DNA of 64,000 nucleotides from Flavobacterium soyangense (GCF_015277675.1 NZ_JADHEC010000003.1:62001-126000); one strand, 5' to 3'; counted from the stretch's first letter, positions 28,415-37,682 are shown. Notes: generated by a model not told the origin, from the letters alone. Program-made: numbers and translations.

Positions 28415-30211
28415 TTAATCATTCAATTTCAAAACAGCCATAAAGGCTTCTTGCGGAATCTCCACATTTCCCACCAATCTCATCCTTTTTTTACCTTTTT
28501 TCTGTTTTTCTAAAAGTTTACGTTTACGCGAAATATCACCACCATAACATTTTGCGGTAACATCTTTTCGTAAGGCTTTTATGGTCTCGCGAGAAATTAC
28601 TTTCACGCCAATCGCAGCTTGAACGGGAATGTCAAATTGCTGACGTGGAATTAATTCTTTGAGTTTTTCGCACATTTTTTTACCAATCGAATACGCATTG
28701 TCGGCGTGCATCAACGAAGACAAAGCATCTACAATGGTAGCGTTCAACAAGATGTCGACTTTGACCAAATTCGAAGTCCGCATCCCAATTGGAGTATAAT
28801 CAAACGAAGCATAACCTTTAGAAACGGTTTTTAAACGGTCATAAAAGTCAAATACAATTTCGGCCAATGGCATGTCAAATGTCAATTCGACACGTTCGGT
28901 TGTCAAATAAGTTTGATTCGTAATCAGGCCTCGTTTTTCAATACATAAGGACATTACATTTCCAACATAATCGGACTTAGTGATAATAGTCGCTTTTATG
29001 AATGGTTCTTCAACATGGTCTAAACGAGAAGGCTCGGGTAAATCTGTTGGATTGTTTACAACCAATGGTTTTTCTGGATCCTTTTTGGTATAAGCCAAAT
29101 ACGAAACGTTAGGAACGGTTGTAATTACGGTCATATTAAATTCTCTCTCCAAACGTTCCTGGATGATTTCCATGTGCAACATTCCCAAGAATCCGCAACG
29201 AAAACCAAATCCTAATGCTGCTGAACTTTCCGGTAAAAACACCAATGAAGCATCGTTCAACTGCAGCTTTTCCATCGAGTTTCTAAGTTCTTCATAATCT
29301 TCGGTGTCCACAGGATAGATCCCCGCAAAAACCATTGGCTTCACATCTTCAAAACCCTTAATGATATTCGTTGTTGGCACTTTGGCATCCGTCAAGGTGT
29401 CGCCCACTTTTACCTCTTTGGCTTCTTTAATTCCCGAAATCAAATAGCCAACATCACCAGCCGAAATTACATTTTTAGGAACTTGGTTCAGTTTCAAAGT
29501 TCCTATTTCATCCGCAAAATATTCATTTCCGGTGGCCATAAATTTTATTTTCTGACCCTTTTTAATCTGACCGTTTTTCACTCGAAAAATAACCTCAATT
29601 CCGCGAAATGGATTGTAATGCGAATCGAAAATTAAAGCCTGCAACGGTTCGTCAATATTCCCTTTTGGAGGTGGAATTCTTTCGATGATGGCTGCCAAAA
29701 TATTTTCGACACCCAAACCCGTTTTCCCCGAAGCGTGGATAATATCTTCGAGTTTACAACCCAATAGGTCAACAATATCATCGCTAACTTCCTCTGGATT
29801 GGCACTAGGTAAATCCACTTTATTTAAAACCGGAATAATTTCCAAGTCGTTTTCTAATGCCAAATATAAATTTGAAATTGTCTGTGCCTGAATACTTTGC
29901 GCTGCATCTACAATCAAAAGGGCTCCTTCACAAGCCGCAATCGAACGGGAAACTTCGTACGAAAAATCTACGTGACCCGGAGTGTCAATCAAATTCAGGA
30001 TGTATTCTTCTCCTTTATAAGTGTATTCCATCTGGATGGCGTGACTTTTTATGGTGATGCCACGTTCGCGTTCCAAGTCCATATTGTCCAGCAATTGCGC
30101 CTTTTCCTCACGTGCCGTTACAGTATGTGTTGCACCAAGCAAGCGATCGGCAAGCGTGCTTTTTCCGTGATCAATGTGTGCAATAATGCAAAAATTCCGT
30201 ATGTTTTTCAT
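28415..30211 (-). CDS. lepA: Elongation factor 4 (LepA GTPase)
   Basis: 598 residues, the standard LepA length. GTPase motifs: G1 [15 protein letters not shown] (~residue 11), [11 protein letters not shown] (~52), G3 [12 protein letters not shown] (~78), G4 LNKVDLP (~132). LepA-specific features are [16 protein letters not shown] (~300) and the C-terminal domain with [20 protein letters not shown] and [20 protein letters not shown] (~545-580). It is a ribosome-associated translational GTPase that acts under ionic stress or in initiation/biogenesis. It lacks the EF-G domain IV, as expected. Confidence 0.97.
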   Translation of the reverse strand: MKNIRNFCIIAHIDHGKSTLADRLLGATHTVTAREEKAQLLDNMDLERERGITIKSHAIQMEYTYKGEEYILNLIDTPGHVDFSYEVSRSIAACEGALLIVDAAQSIQAQTISNLYLALENDLEIIPVLNKVDLPSANPEEVSDDIVDLLGCKLEDIIHASGKTGLGVENILAAIIERIPPPKGNIDEPLQALIFDSHYNPFRGIEVIFRVKNGQIKKGQKIKFMATGNEYFADEIGTLKLNQVPKNVISAGDVGYLISGIKEAKEVKVGDTLTDAKVPTTNIIKGFEDVKPMVFAGIYPVDTEDYEELRNSMEKLQLNDASLVFLPESSAALGFGFRCGFLGMLHMEIIQERLEREFNMTVITTVPNVSYLAYTKKDPEKPLVVNNPTDLPEPSRLDHVEEPFIKATIITKSDYVGNVMSLCIEKRGLITNQTYLTTERVELTFDMPLAEIVFDFYDRLKTVSKGYASFDYTPIGMRTSNLVKVDILLNATIVDALSSLMHADNAYSIGKKMCEKLKELIPRQQFDIPVQAAIGVKVISRETIKALRKDVTAKCYGGDISRKRKLLEKQKKGKKRMRLVGNVEIPQEAFMAVLKLND

Positions 30212-30473
30212 TCTCTATTTATGTCAAATTTTTGGGCGTGACCCTCCAGATTGCTTCGTCGTTCCTCCTCGCAACTCCGGGTCGGGCTATTCGCTATATC
30301 TTTTGTTTCGCTATCGCTCCACAAAAGGATGCCGCTTCTATCCCTCACGCAATTAATCTGCAAATATAGTTTAAATTCAGCAGTTTCAAAGTCTCATTAT
30401 GGCAAACTAATTGGTTTAATAGTATGGCTATTATCTTTTCATCTAAAAAATCTATCTTTGCAAAAAATTTCCC
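30212..30473. other. Divergent intergenic region lepA/dusB with GC-rich insert
   Basis: 262 bp. Bases about 30235-30355 are much GC-richer than the flanks and contain TTCGCTATCGCTC, also found near 1545-1560. This looks like the same class of dispersed intergenic sequence as in 1425-1570. The rest is AT-rich promoter DNA. Confidence 0.4.
30453..30460 (+). promoter_or_regulatory. -7 element of the dusB promoter
   Basis: TATCTTTG matches TAnnTTTG, 13 nt before the TTG start codon of dusB; predicted leader about 7 nt. Confidence 0.5.
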
Positions 30474-31466
30474 TTGATAAAAATTGGCAACATAACATTA
30501 CCAGAATTTCCTCTACTTCTTGCACCTATGGAAGATGTGAGTGATCCACCATTTCGTAGATTATGCAAAATGCACGGCGCAGACTTGATGTATTCCGAAT
30601 TTATTTCTTCTGAAGGGTTAATTCGCGACGCCATCAAAAGCCGAATGAAATTAGATATTTTCGATTATGAAAGACCGGTTGGAATCCAAATTTTTGGAGG
30701 AGATGAAGAAGCTATGGCACTTTCTTCCAAAATAGTTTCTACTGTAAATCCAGACATAATCGACATTAATTTTGGTTGTCCCGTGAAGAAAGTAGTTTGC
30801 AAAGGAGCAGGAGCAGGAGTCCTAAAAGATGTCGATTTGATGATTCGCTTGACACAAGCCGTTATCGATAGTACGCATTTGCCAGTGACGGTTAAAACCC
30901 GTTTGGGTTGGGACGATAATTCCATCAATATTGACGAAGTAGCTGAACGTTTACAGGACATTGGTGTTGCAGCTTTGAGCATTCACGCCAGAACTCGAGC
31001 CCAAATGTATAAAGGTCATTCTGATTGGTCGCATATTGCGCGAGTGAAAAATAATCCTAGAATTACGATGCCTATTTTCGGTAACGGCGATATCGATTCT
31101 CCCGAAAAAGCATTGCATTATAAAAATGAATACGGCATCGACGGCATTATGATAGGTCGCGCTGCCATTGGTTATCCTTGGATTTTTAATGAAATAAAAC
31201 ATTATTTCGAAACAGGGGAACATTTAGCAAAACCAACAGTTGCATATAGAGTGGAAGCAGTGCGCAACCATCTTACTTGGGCAATGGATTGGAAAGGAGA
31301 ACGACTCGGAATTGTAGAAACGCGTCCTCATTATTCTAATTATTTCAAAGGGATTCACTCTTTTAAAGAATACAGACAAAAGTTAGTTACCCTTAGCACT
31401 CCAGAAGAATTATTTGCTGTTTTGAATGAGATTGAAGATGCGTATTCGGATTATCAGGTGGTGTAA
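30474..31466 (+). CDS. dusB: tRNA-dihydrouridine synthase
   Basis: 330 residues starting at TTG: the first residues MIKIGNITLPEFPLLLAPME are the conserved family start and no in-frame ATG exists upstream before the promoter. FMN-binding TIM-barrel motifs include APMEDVSDPPFRRLCK (~residue 17), INFGCPVKKVVCKGAGAGVL with the catalytic Cys (~99-118), TVKTRLGWDD (~141), SIHARTRAQMYKG (~169), FGNGDI (~202) and MIGRAAIGYPWIFNE (~221). It reduces uridine to dihydrouridine in the tRNA D-loop. The gene is followed by a strong palindromic terminator. Confidence 0.92.
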   Translation: MIKIGNITLPEFPLLLAPMEDVSDPPFRRLCKMHGADLMYSEFISSEGLIRDAIKSRMKLDIFDYERPVGIQIFGGDEEAMALSSKIVSTVNPDIIDINFGCPVKKVVCKGAGAGVLKDVDLMIRLTQAVIDSTHLPVTVKTRLGWDDNSINIDEVAERLQDIGVAALSIHARTRAQMYKGHSDWSHIARVKNNPRITMPIFGNGDIDSPEKALHYKNEYGIDGIMIGRAAIGYPWIFNEIKHYFETGEHLAKPTVAYRVEAVRNHLTWAMDWKGERLGIVETRPHYSNYFKGIHSFKEYRQKLVTLSTPEELFAVLNEIEDAYSDYQVV

Positions 31467-31480
31467 AATCATAAATTTCC

Positions 31481-31517
31481 AAACCCGACAGGTTTTTAAA
31501 ACCTGTCGGGTTTTTTT
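31481..31517. terminator. Palindromic terminator, ACAGGTTT family
   Basis: 15-bp perfect stem AAACCCGACAGGTTT (31481-31495) / AAACCTGTCGGGTTT (31499-31513), TTA loop, then T to 31517. It ends dusB (+) and also lies just past the permease stop (minus). Same family as the hairpin at 20113-20145, with covarying outer pairs. Confidence 0.8.
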
Positions 31518-32717
31518 CTAATCCAACAACTTTTTGCTCACGCGACTACTCGCAATCAAAGAAGCGATAAAACCAAGCGTGACAATCGTTGAAAAAACAA
31601 TCAGGACGTTTTCAATACTAAAAACCACTGGATAAGCAAGAGTAGGAGTTATCATTACGAGTTCGAAATGTTGTTGTAATAATACAATTGCAATTCCTAA
31701 AGTTAATCCAATAATCCCACCGATAACACTCAATAAAGTGCCTTGCAGCAGGAATATTTTACGCAAATCCTTGATTTCGGTTCCCAGATTCAACAGTGTT
31801 TTCAGATTTCCTTTTTTGTCGAGAATCATCATAATCAATGCGCCAATCAAGTTAAAAAGTGCAATAATAATTACCAATGTAAAGATGAGATATACCGCAA
31901 GATTCTCGGTATTTAACATTTTATACAGGGATTGATTGAGTTGAGCCCTGTTTTTTATGGTGATTTTATTGTTGAAAATTGTTTGAAGTCGATTGATGAT
32001 GGCATTTTCATCAGCACCTTTTTTTTCTTTGATTTCAATTCCCGAAATTTGATTGGGTTTGTATTCCAATAATTCTTGCGCCAATCCCAAATCTGCAAAA
32101 ACATATTTTGAGTCATAGTCTTCGCTTATGGCATAAATTCCAACGGGCGTTACAACCACTTTATTAAAGGCTTCTGCAGGATTTTCGATAGCGCCTTTTC
32201 CTGGTTTTGGAACTAAAACTTCAAGAGAATTGTTGTAATCTAGCAAGCCCATCGAAAATTTATCGGCGATTCCGTAACCTACAACTACGTCATAAGTGTT
32301 TGGTTTTAGCCATTCTCCATTGTAGAGATTTTTTTTAATCGCATTTACTTTGCTAAAAGCAGAATCAACACCTTTCAAATAGGTGACCTCTTGCTTTCCG
32401 TTAAAAATAAATAAAACGCGTTCTTCTATAATTTTACTATAAGAAGCTATGCCTTTAATTTCCTTGATTTGGTTTTCTTGATTTGGCGAAATATAAAATG
32501 ATTTTCCTAAAGTGCTGCTAATTTTTAATTCAGGATCAATATTATTGGAAAAAGAAAGGCTAAAATCTTTTAATCCGCTAAAAACGGATAAAACCACGAA
32601 CAAAGCCATTGCGCCAACAATTATTCCCATACTGGCAATGCGATTTATTATATTGATGGCATTATTTTTACTATTGCTAAAAATATAACGTTTGGCTATG
32701 TAGAGGGGAAAATTCAA
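31518..32717 (-). CDS. LolC/E-like ABC transporter permease (FtsX family)
   Basis: 399 residues. N-terminal amphipathic start (MNFPLYIAKRYIFSNSKNNA) and first transmembrane helix (GAMALFVVLSVFSG, ~residue 37-50), a large periplasmic domain (~60-265), then three transmembrane helices (LAVYLIFTLVIIIALFNLIG ~273, a second near 320-345, and VLIVFSTIVTLGFIASLIA ~370). This is the architecture of LolC/LolE/MacB-type FtsX permeases that extract lipoproteins or other envelope substrates. The cognate ATPase is not encoded next to it. It follows rbfA by a single base and is probably co-transcribed. Confidence 0.82.
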   Translation of the reverse strand: MNFPLYIAKRYIFSNSKNNAINIINRIASMGIIVGAMALFVVLSVFSGLKDFSLSFSNNIDPELKISSTLGKSFYISPNQENQIKEIKGIASYSKIIEERVLFIFNGKQEVTYLKGVDSAFSKVNAIKKNLYNGEWLKPNTYDVVVGYGIADKFSMGLLDYNNSLEVLVPKPGKGAIENPAEAFNKVVVTPVGIYAISEDYDSKYVFADLGLAQELLEYKPNQISGIEIKEKKGADENAIINRLQTIFNNKITIKNRAQLNQSLYKMLNTENLAVYLIFTLVIIIALFNLIGALIMMILDKKGNLKTLLNLGTEIKDLRKIFLLQGTLLSVIGGIIGLTLGIAIVLLQQHFELVMITPTLAYPVVFSIENVLIVFSTIVTLGFIASLIASSRVSKKLLD

Positions 32718-32718
32718 G

Positions 32719-33111
32719 TTATGAATGTCTGCGTTTTTCTAAAAGATCACGGTTTTCAATAGGATTTTCTTTGGAAGACAAAGCATTGTCAATTTTTTCA
32801 ATATAGTCTAAAGAGTCGTCTATGAAGAATACTAAATTAGGAACTTTTCGCAATTGTAATCGAACTCTTTGCGATAAATCGTGCTTGATTAATTTAGAAT
32901 TTGTTTTTATTGCCACCAATGTTTCTTTGGCTTTATCTTGAGGAAAAATACTTAAATGCACCGTCGCTACTGATAAATCTGTAGTAACACTAACTTTGGA
33001 TACCGAAATTATCAAATTTGTAACTCCGTTTTTTCTCACTTCACCTTGTAGAATGTCAACCAAATCTTTTTGGATAACGCCACCTATTTTTTTCTGTCTA
33101 TTTGTTTCCAT
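32719..33111 (-). CDS. rbfA: Ribosome-binding factor A
   Basis: 130 residues, typical length. The KH-type fold is recognisable: NRQKKIGGVIQKDLVDILQG at the start, VTDLSVATVHLSIF (~residue 44), and LRKVPNLVFFIDDSLDYIEK (~92-112). RbfA binds the 30S subunit and helps 16S rRNA 5'-end processing and cold-shock maturation. It is the first gene of a two-gene unit with the LolC/E-like permease. Confidence 0.92.
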   Translation of the reverse strand: METNRQKKIGGVIQKDLVDILQGEVRKNGVTNLIISVSKVSVTTDLSVATVHLSIFPQDKAKETLVAIKTNSKLIKHDLSQRVRLQLRKVPNLVFFIDDSLDYIEKIDNALSSKENPIENRDLLEKRRHS

Positions 33112-33283
33112 TGTGCAAAAATACTAATTTTTTGAGTGGCAAAGTTACAAAGTCGTAACGTCAAAAAGAGTTTTATATCTATATTTATAATGTAGAACCA
33201 AAATTTTTGATTTTATTTTAGGTTAGATTTCCGAAAAACCACAAATTTCCTTTACTTTTAATGGTGTAAACGTACAATACAAA

Positions 33284-33685
33284 ATGAAAAAAATTGAACA
33301 TATAGGAATAGCCGTTAGTAGTTTAAAAAATGCTTCTATAATTTATGAAAAACTCTTTGGAGCACCAGCTTATAAAGAAGAAGAAGTCGCCAGTGAAGGT
33401 GTCAAAACTGCTTTTTTTATGAGTGGTCCTAACAAAATTGAACTTCTTGAAGCGACAAACCTTGAAAGTCCCATCGCAAAATTTATTGCAAAAAAAGGAG
33501 AAGGAATTCATCATATTGCTTTTGAAGTTGAAGATATAATGGTTGAAATAGCCCGTTTAAAAAACGAAGGTTTTATCATTTTAAACGAAACTCCAAAAAA
33601 TGGAGCTGATAATAAATTAGTTGTTTTTTTACATCCAAAAAACACAAATGGAGTTTTGATTGAATTGTGTCAAGAAATTCGATAA
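33284..33685 (+). CDS. mce: Methylmalonyl-CoA epimerase
   Basis: 133 residues of the vicinal-oxygen-chelate (glyoxalase) fold. It begins IEHIGIAVSSLKNA with the first metal His, has NKIELLEAT (metal Glu, ~residue 50), KKGEGIHHIAFEVEDI (metal His, ~72) and ends GVLIELCQE (Glu ~130). This is the usual epimerase pattern interconverting (R)- and (S)-methylmalonyl-CoA in propionate metabolism. It lies just left of the tRNA gene, is the last core gene before the islands, and has no mutase neighbour here. Confidence 0.92.
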   Translation: MKKIEHIGIAVSSLKNASIIYEKLFGAPAYKEEEVASEGVKTAFFMSGPNKIELLEATNLESPIAKFIAKKGEGIHHIAFEVEDIMVEIARLKNEGFIILNETPKNGADNKLVVFLHPKNTNGVLIELCQEIR

Positions 33686-33787
33686 TTTTTCATAAGATAA
33701 CATTTTGTTCAGGATTCTAGTAATCAGGGGTTTTGTGTACTATACATAATTATATTGCAGCACTATATAAATCTAGTTCAAAAATAT

Positions 33788-33818
33788 TTGCATCAAATGT
33801 AAAATTGTAGTAATTTCG
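33788..33818 (+). promoter_or_regulatory. Promoter of the tRNA gene
   Basis: TTG at 33788-33790 and TAATTTCG at 33811-33818 (one mismatch to TAnnTTTG) with a 20-bp spacer. The predicted start is near 33825, a few bases before the mature tRNA. Confidence 0.6.
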
Positions 33819-33831
33819 CAACCGCATAAAT

Positions 33832-33905
33832 GGTCCTATAGCTCATTCGGTTAGAGCAACTGACTCATAATCAGTAGGTGCTTGGTTCGATTCCAAGTGG
33901 GACCA
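33832..33905 (+). tRNA. tRNA with CAU anticodon (Ile2 or elongator Met)
   Basis: 74-nt cloverleaf without encoded CCA. Acceptor GGTCCTA / TGGGACC with discriminator A; D arm AGCTCATTCGGTTAGAGC; anticodon stem ACTGA/TCAGT with loop CTCATAA (anticodon CAT); T arm CTTGGTTCGATTCCAAG. The anticodon CAU fits elongator tRNA-Met or tRNA-Ile2 (lysidine-modified). Initiator tRNA is unlikely because the anticodon stem lacks the three G-C pairs. C4-G69 and C5-G68, which are known positive determinants for the lysidine enzyme TilS in E. coli, favour Ile2. The 3' end forms the left att site of the islands. Confidence 0.9.
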
Positions 33906-33906
33906 C
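33894..33906 (+). repeat. Left att core (in tRNA 3' end)
   Basis: CAAGTGGGACCAC, the last 12 bases of the tRNA plus one. Same 13 bp at 50468-50480 and 56125-56137. Confidence 0.85.
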
Positions 33907-33919
33907 ATTAAAACCTTGT

Positions 33920-33958
33920 AAAGCCTTGAAAATCAGTTATATTTTTGAGGCTTTTTTT
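33920..33958 (+). terminator. Terminator supplied by island A to the tRNA gene
   Basis: AAAGCCTTGAAAAT (33920-33933) pairs with ATTTTTGAGGCTTT (33941-33954) with one weak pair, then T-run. Lies just after the att core. Confidence 0.75.
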
Positions 33959-34208
33959 GTTGAGCTAAAACATATGCTCAAACTCCCTCCGAAAGTCTTG
34001 CCTTTATTGACATTATTCAAAAGTATCGCTTCTTCAAAATTAATTTTAAAATGATTTTGTTAGAAGCAGATTACAAAACTAATCTTCCTCTTTATCCTTT
34101 TATTACTTACACCTAAAGAGATTGAAAATATTTCCATTTTCGTCAATCAATAAAAATTTACTTAAATTCGCTTTAGAAAATTAAGTAGTCTCTTTGAAAG
34201 TCCTCAAT

Positions 34209-35192
34209 ATGCCAAAGTACGATAGAATTAAATTAGAATTAACAGATTTATCTCCTAAGAGTGCTTCAATGGTTTTTGAGTTTCTTCATATTCTTTTAGA
34301 GGAACATTTATTGGATCTTAATTACTTCAAAGATAGTATTTCAAACTACTCAATAAGAGAGCAATATTTTATTTTTAAGTATGCGAAATCATATTTTGGT
34401 TATAATTCTAATAGCTATTTATATGATTGGTTAAAAAAGCAAGGAATAGACAATCAAACAAACGATGAGAACAAAATTTTAGACTTGATTAACACTAACA
34501 GTTCCAATATTTTGAATTATATCGAGAACAACGAAAAAACAACTGAGAGACGATTTAAGTTTTATAAGAAGAATGAATCGAATTATTTAATTGGGGGCGA
34601 AATCCGATATAAAATTCCTTTGCGTTCATTAACCACCAAAGTACAATTAGATGAAAATCCTGAATTTTTAGAAAAACTAAAACTTATTGATAAAAAGAAG
34701 AACGATGAGTTTAAAATTGAAAACTATTTGGTAGAAAAGGCATCGGATTACTTTTTAGAATTCAAATCTGAAGTATTTAGATTATTGACAGGTCTATTTG
34801 ATAAAAATCAAGTCAAAGAACTATTTTACAACTCATTTTCCACAGGAAACAATACAAATCCAATTTGTTTAAACATAGAATTTAAAAATAGTGCAGAATT
34901 ATATAATGCATTTTTTGAGATATATGAGTTATATAATTCAGAGAAAAATTCATCTTTAAGATCAAAACAAATTATTGAACATAAAAAACAAACTAAGGAA
35001 ATTAAAAAAGTCAGAAAGGGTTTTAAAACAAAACCATCAAACAAAAAAATTACCAAACTTGACATTATGAAAGTAATGTACAATTCCTTTCCACAAATTA
35101 GAGACTCCTACAAAGATTTCGTTGCTAGAAATCCTTCCACTGATTTAGATAAATACCTCCTTACTAAAAGTAGAAATATCAGAAAATCTTAA
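34209..35192 (+). CDS. Island A hypothetical protein
   Basis: About 327 residues from the ATG at 34209 (MPKYDRIKLELTDLSPKSAS), preferred to the in-frame TTG at 34194. Mostly helical and strongly lysine-rich; no recognised motif. Features: an amphipathic N-terminus (FEFLHILLEEHLLDLNYFKD), a beta segment EIRYKIPLRSLTTKVQ (~residue 140), and a basic KKQTKEIKKVRKGFKTKPSN patch (~255-275) followed by a short helix rich in charged residues. A basic, DNA-contacting role in the replication module would fit but is only a guess. It is the first gene of island A, 100 bp before the small HTH gene. Confidence 0.6.
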   Translation: MPKYDRIKLELTDLSPKSASMVFEFLHILLEEHLLDLNYFKDSISNYSIREQYFIFKYAKSYFGYNSNSYLYDWLKKQGIDNQTNDENKILDLINTNSSNILNYIENNEKTTERRFKFYKKNESNYLIGGEIRYKIPLRSLTTKVQLDENPEFLEKLKLIDKKKNDEFKIENYLVEKASDYFLEFKSEVFRLLTGLFDKNQVKELFYNSFSTGNNTNPICLNIEFKNSAELYNAFFEIYELYNSEKNSSLRSKQIIEHKKQTKEIKKVRKGFKTKPSNKKITKLDIMKVMYNSFPQIRDSYKDFVARNPSTDLDKYLLTKSRNIRKS

Positions 35193-35212
35193 TCAAAAGA
35201 ATTTTTCAAGAT

Positions 35213-35272
35213 TTTACGCATTCATATTAAATTATTTGCGTAAAAAAAACATAAATACCCCTCGTTTACGCA
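35213..35272. promoter_or_regulatory. Three TTTACGCA motifs (iteron/operator candidate)
   Basis: TTTACGCA occurs at 35213-35220 and 35265-35272, and as its reverse complement TGCGTAAA at 35237-35244. The array lies in the 98-bp gap just upstream of the HTH-helicase-polymerase operon, so it may be the binding site of the HTH protein or part of the replication origin. Confidence 0.55.
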
Positions 35273-35290
35273 CCGAGAAATAAACCTCAT

Positions 35291-35626
35291 ATGTCCATAT
35301 TACCTTTGCTGAAAGAAAGCAGAAGTTATATGGAAAATCAAGCACTTTACAACCATTTTTTAAAATTCTTTTCGGAGTTAGAAAACCGAATAGCAGGGAA
35401 AGTATTATCTCAACTATTGGAACATTCTAATGTATTTGTAGAGACGTCTACAACTCAAGGAAACTTTTTAAAGCCAAATGAATTGTGTAATGCTCTTCAA
35501 ATTTCTCTTTCACAATTTTATAAGATGAAGAAAACTTACAAAAACTTTCCAGTTTGTAACGTAGGAGGCGCAAAGCGTTATAAACTATCGGAAGTCGAGC
35601 AGTTCATCAAAAACTTAAAAACATAA
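35291..35626 (+). CDS. Small HTH (excisionase/MerR-like) DNA-binding protein
   Basis: 111 residues. The C-terminal half (FLKPNELCNALQISLSQFYK, then a VCNVGGAKRYKLSEVEQFIK segment) is a helix-turn-helix of the HTH_17/excisionase type common at the start of Bacteroidota mobile-element modules. The N-terminal half is a coiled helix (SRSYMENQALYNHFLKFFSE). It starts 98 bp after the first island gene and ends 4 bp before the helicase. A role in directing the helicase to the origin or in excision is plausible; neither is shown. Confidence 0.75.
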   Translation: MSILPLLKESRSYMENQALYNHFLKFFSELENRIAGKVLSQLLEHSNVFVETSTTQGNFLKPNELCNALQISLSQFYKMKKTYKNFPVCNVGGAKRYKLSEVEQFIKNLKT

Positions 35627-35630
35627 TTTT

Positions 35631-37682
35631 ATGAAAAATGAAAAAAACGAAATAACACAAAAGGTTATTTCAACCCCATTTCGCAAAACTGCAAAGGGGA
35701 GGATCTATATTCCAACGATGGATTTTATTAATTTCTTGAACTTTCTGAGTTTTTATAGAGCTAAAGTAAATGGGATGCTTGAATATGTGCAAGTTAAAGG
35801 TAACTTAGTTAAGATTGTTGATAAGCCATTTATGATAGAAGTCTGTTTAGATTGGTTGGAAAATAATTTTGAAAGTTATTCGAATGATGGATTCACAATA
35901 AAAGACGTCTTGGAGTCTTGGGTAGCCAAAATAAGGGTTTTGATGGATGAAAAAACATTGTATTTTCTTCCCACAATTGAGATTCTACTACATCTTGATA
36001 CGGAGAATGAGAGTTATTTTTACTTCAAAAATACAGCTGTAAAGGTTGATAAATACAGTATAACATTAGTTGATTACAAAGACTTAAACGGAAATGTATT
36101 GGAGGAACAGATCATTGACAGAGAATTCAAACTACCAAAAAGCGGTTCGTCGAAAACGTCTGTGCCATTTCAGAGATTTATTTGTAATATTTCAAACCAA
36201 TTACCAGATAGGATAAATGCTTTTGAATCAGTTATTGGTTATATGCTCCATCGTTATCAAAACCCTGCGAATTCAAAAGCAGTAATTTTACTTGATGGAA
36301 CAATCAACGAGTTAAACATAGTTTCTGGGGGTAGTGGAAAGTCTCTATTTGTGAAAGGATTAAGTTATATGCGTAGTCTATGCGATATATCGGGGAAAGA
36401 TTTTGATAGCCGTAATAATTTTTCTTTCCAAAGAGTTAGTCCACAAACCAATATTGTTGCAATAAATGACATTAAGGAAAACCAAAATTTTGAGATGTTT
36501 TACGGAAGGGTTACAGACGGCTTTACAATTAGCAAGAAGTACAAAACTGACGTTTATGTTCCTTTTTGTCTTAGTCCTAAAATGATTATAACCTCTAATT
36601 ATTTATTAAAAGCCCCTATGGGTAATAGTACTGAAAGAAGACGTTATGAAATAGAGTTTTCAGAACACTACGGAAAACATCTTACTGTTTTTGAAGATTT
36701 TGAACATTATTTTTTTGACGATTGGAATACAGACCAATGGAATGAGTTCTCTATGTATATGATATGTTGTATTCAAAAATATCTCAATAGTGGATTAGTA
36801 CAAGCAGATTCGATCAATTTAAACGAGAGACGATTGATAAATGATGTTGGCATTGAACTGATAGAATTTTTAGACGAAGAATTGATTCGGTCTAAAAAAC
36901 TACATAAAAAAGAATTGTTTCAAACCTTTGTCAAAGGAGGCTATGTTTCTTATAAATACCAACCTACGCAAAAATCATTTACTACTCGATTAAAAAAATA
37001 CTTAGAGTATAAAGGATATAATTACAAAGAAACTCCAAGCAATACTAAAATATATTTTGAAGTAGTCAATAACTCCCCTCCTATAGTTTACACAACAATT
37101 AAAGACATTTCTGTTGATTACAGAATAGTTGACACCAAAAATAAAATGACTCGTTTGGTAAAAGAACTCACAAAATATTTTGGAGAAAACCGTCAAGGAG
37201 TTTTGGCAATAGATTTGGAAACTACTGGTCTTGATCCCCATAACGACGAGATTGAATGTATGGCTTTGACTTTTAAGGAACGTACTGGATTTAATGTCAG
37301 TTTTCGAATGCAGAAAGGTAAAATTCTTGATTTTATCCAACCTATAATGCCTTTTGTGACAAGTGAAACCATCACAAAGGTATTTCACAACGCAAAATTC
37401 GATTTGAAATTTCTCCAGCTGTACGGAATTGAGATTAATGGACAGATTAAGGACACTATGATTATGGATTATTTATTAGACCCCAATCGCAAAACTCACG
37501 GTTTAAAGGAAATTTCAAAGTTACACTTAGGTTACTGTCAAGTCAACTATGAGGAAATGCTCAAAGGAAAATCAATTAAGGAAGTTCCTATAGAAGAGCT
37601 GACAAATTATGCATGTGAAGATACTGACCAAACATTTCAATTGTATCATTATATCAATAACCAATTAAATTCCAAATTATGA
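35631..37682 (+). CDS. SF3-like helicase fused to Pol I-type 3'-5' exonuclease
   Basis: 683 residues. Residues ~150-420 are an SF3/D5-like ATPase: Walker A NIVSGGSGKSLFVKG (~231), acidic block IVAINDIKENQNFEMF (~280), and sensor-like KMIITSNYLLKAPMGNSTER (~317). Residues ~515-683 are a DEDDy exonuclease of the DNA polymerase I type: ExoI AIDLETTGLDPHNDE (~524), ExoII VFHNAKFDLKFLQLYG (~585), ExoIII YACEDTDQTFQLY (~659). All four catalytic acids are present. The stop overlaps the next start by ATGA (37679-37682), so the exonuclease domain is made next to the polymerase it would normally be joined to. I know of no named family with this fusion; searching is needed to judge novelty. Confidence 0.85.
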   Translation: MKNEKNEITQKVISTPFRKTAKGRIYIPTMDFINFLNFLSFYRAKVNGMLEYVQVKGNLVKIVDKPFMIEVCLDWLENNFESYSNDGFTIKDVLESWVAKIRVLMDEKTLYFLPTIEILLHLDTENESYFYFKNTAVKVDKYSITLVDYKDLNGNVLEEQIIDREFKLPKSGSSKTSVPFQRFICNISNQLPDRINAFESVIGYMLHRYQNPANSKAVILLDGTINELNIVSGGSGKSLFVKGLSYMRSLCDISGKDFDSRNNFSFQRVSPQTNIVAINDIKENQNFEMFYGRVTDGFTISKKYKTDVYVPFCLSPKMIITSNYLLKAPMGNSTERRRYEIEFSEHYGKHLTVFEDFEHYFFDDWNTDQWNEFSMYMICCIQKYLNSGLVQADSINLNERRLINDVGIELIEFLDEELIRSKKLHKKELFQTFVKGGYVSYKYQPTQKSFTTRLKKYLEYKGYNYKETPSNTKIYFEVVNNSPPIVYTTIKDISVDYRIVDTKNKMTRLVKELTKYFGENRQGVLAIDLETTGLDPHNDEIECMALTFKERTGFNVSFRMQKGKILDFIQPIMPFVTSETITKVFHNAKFDLKFLQLYGIEINGQIKDTMIMDYLLDPNRKTHGLKEISKLHLGYCQVNYEEMLKGKSIKEVPIEELTNYACEDTDQTFQLYHYINNQLNSKL

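Noticed and set aside
29897..30544. Plus ORFs opposite lepA and across the lepA/dusB gap
   Set aside because: Antisense to lepA or made of the GC-rich intergenic repeat; no start context or family.
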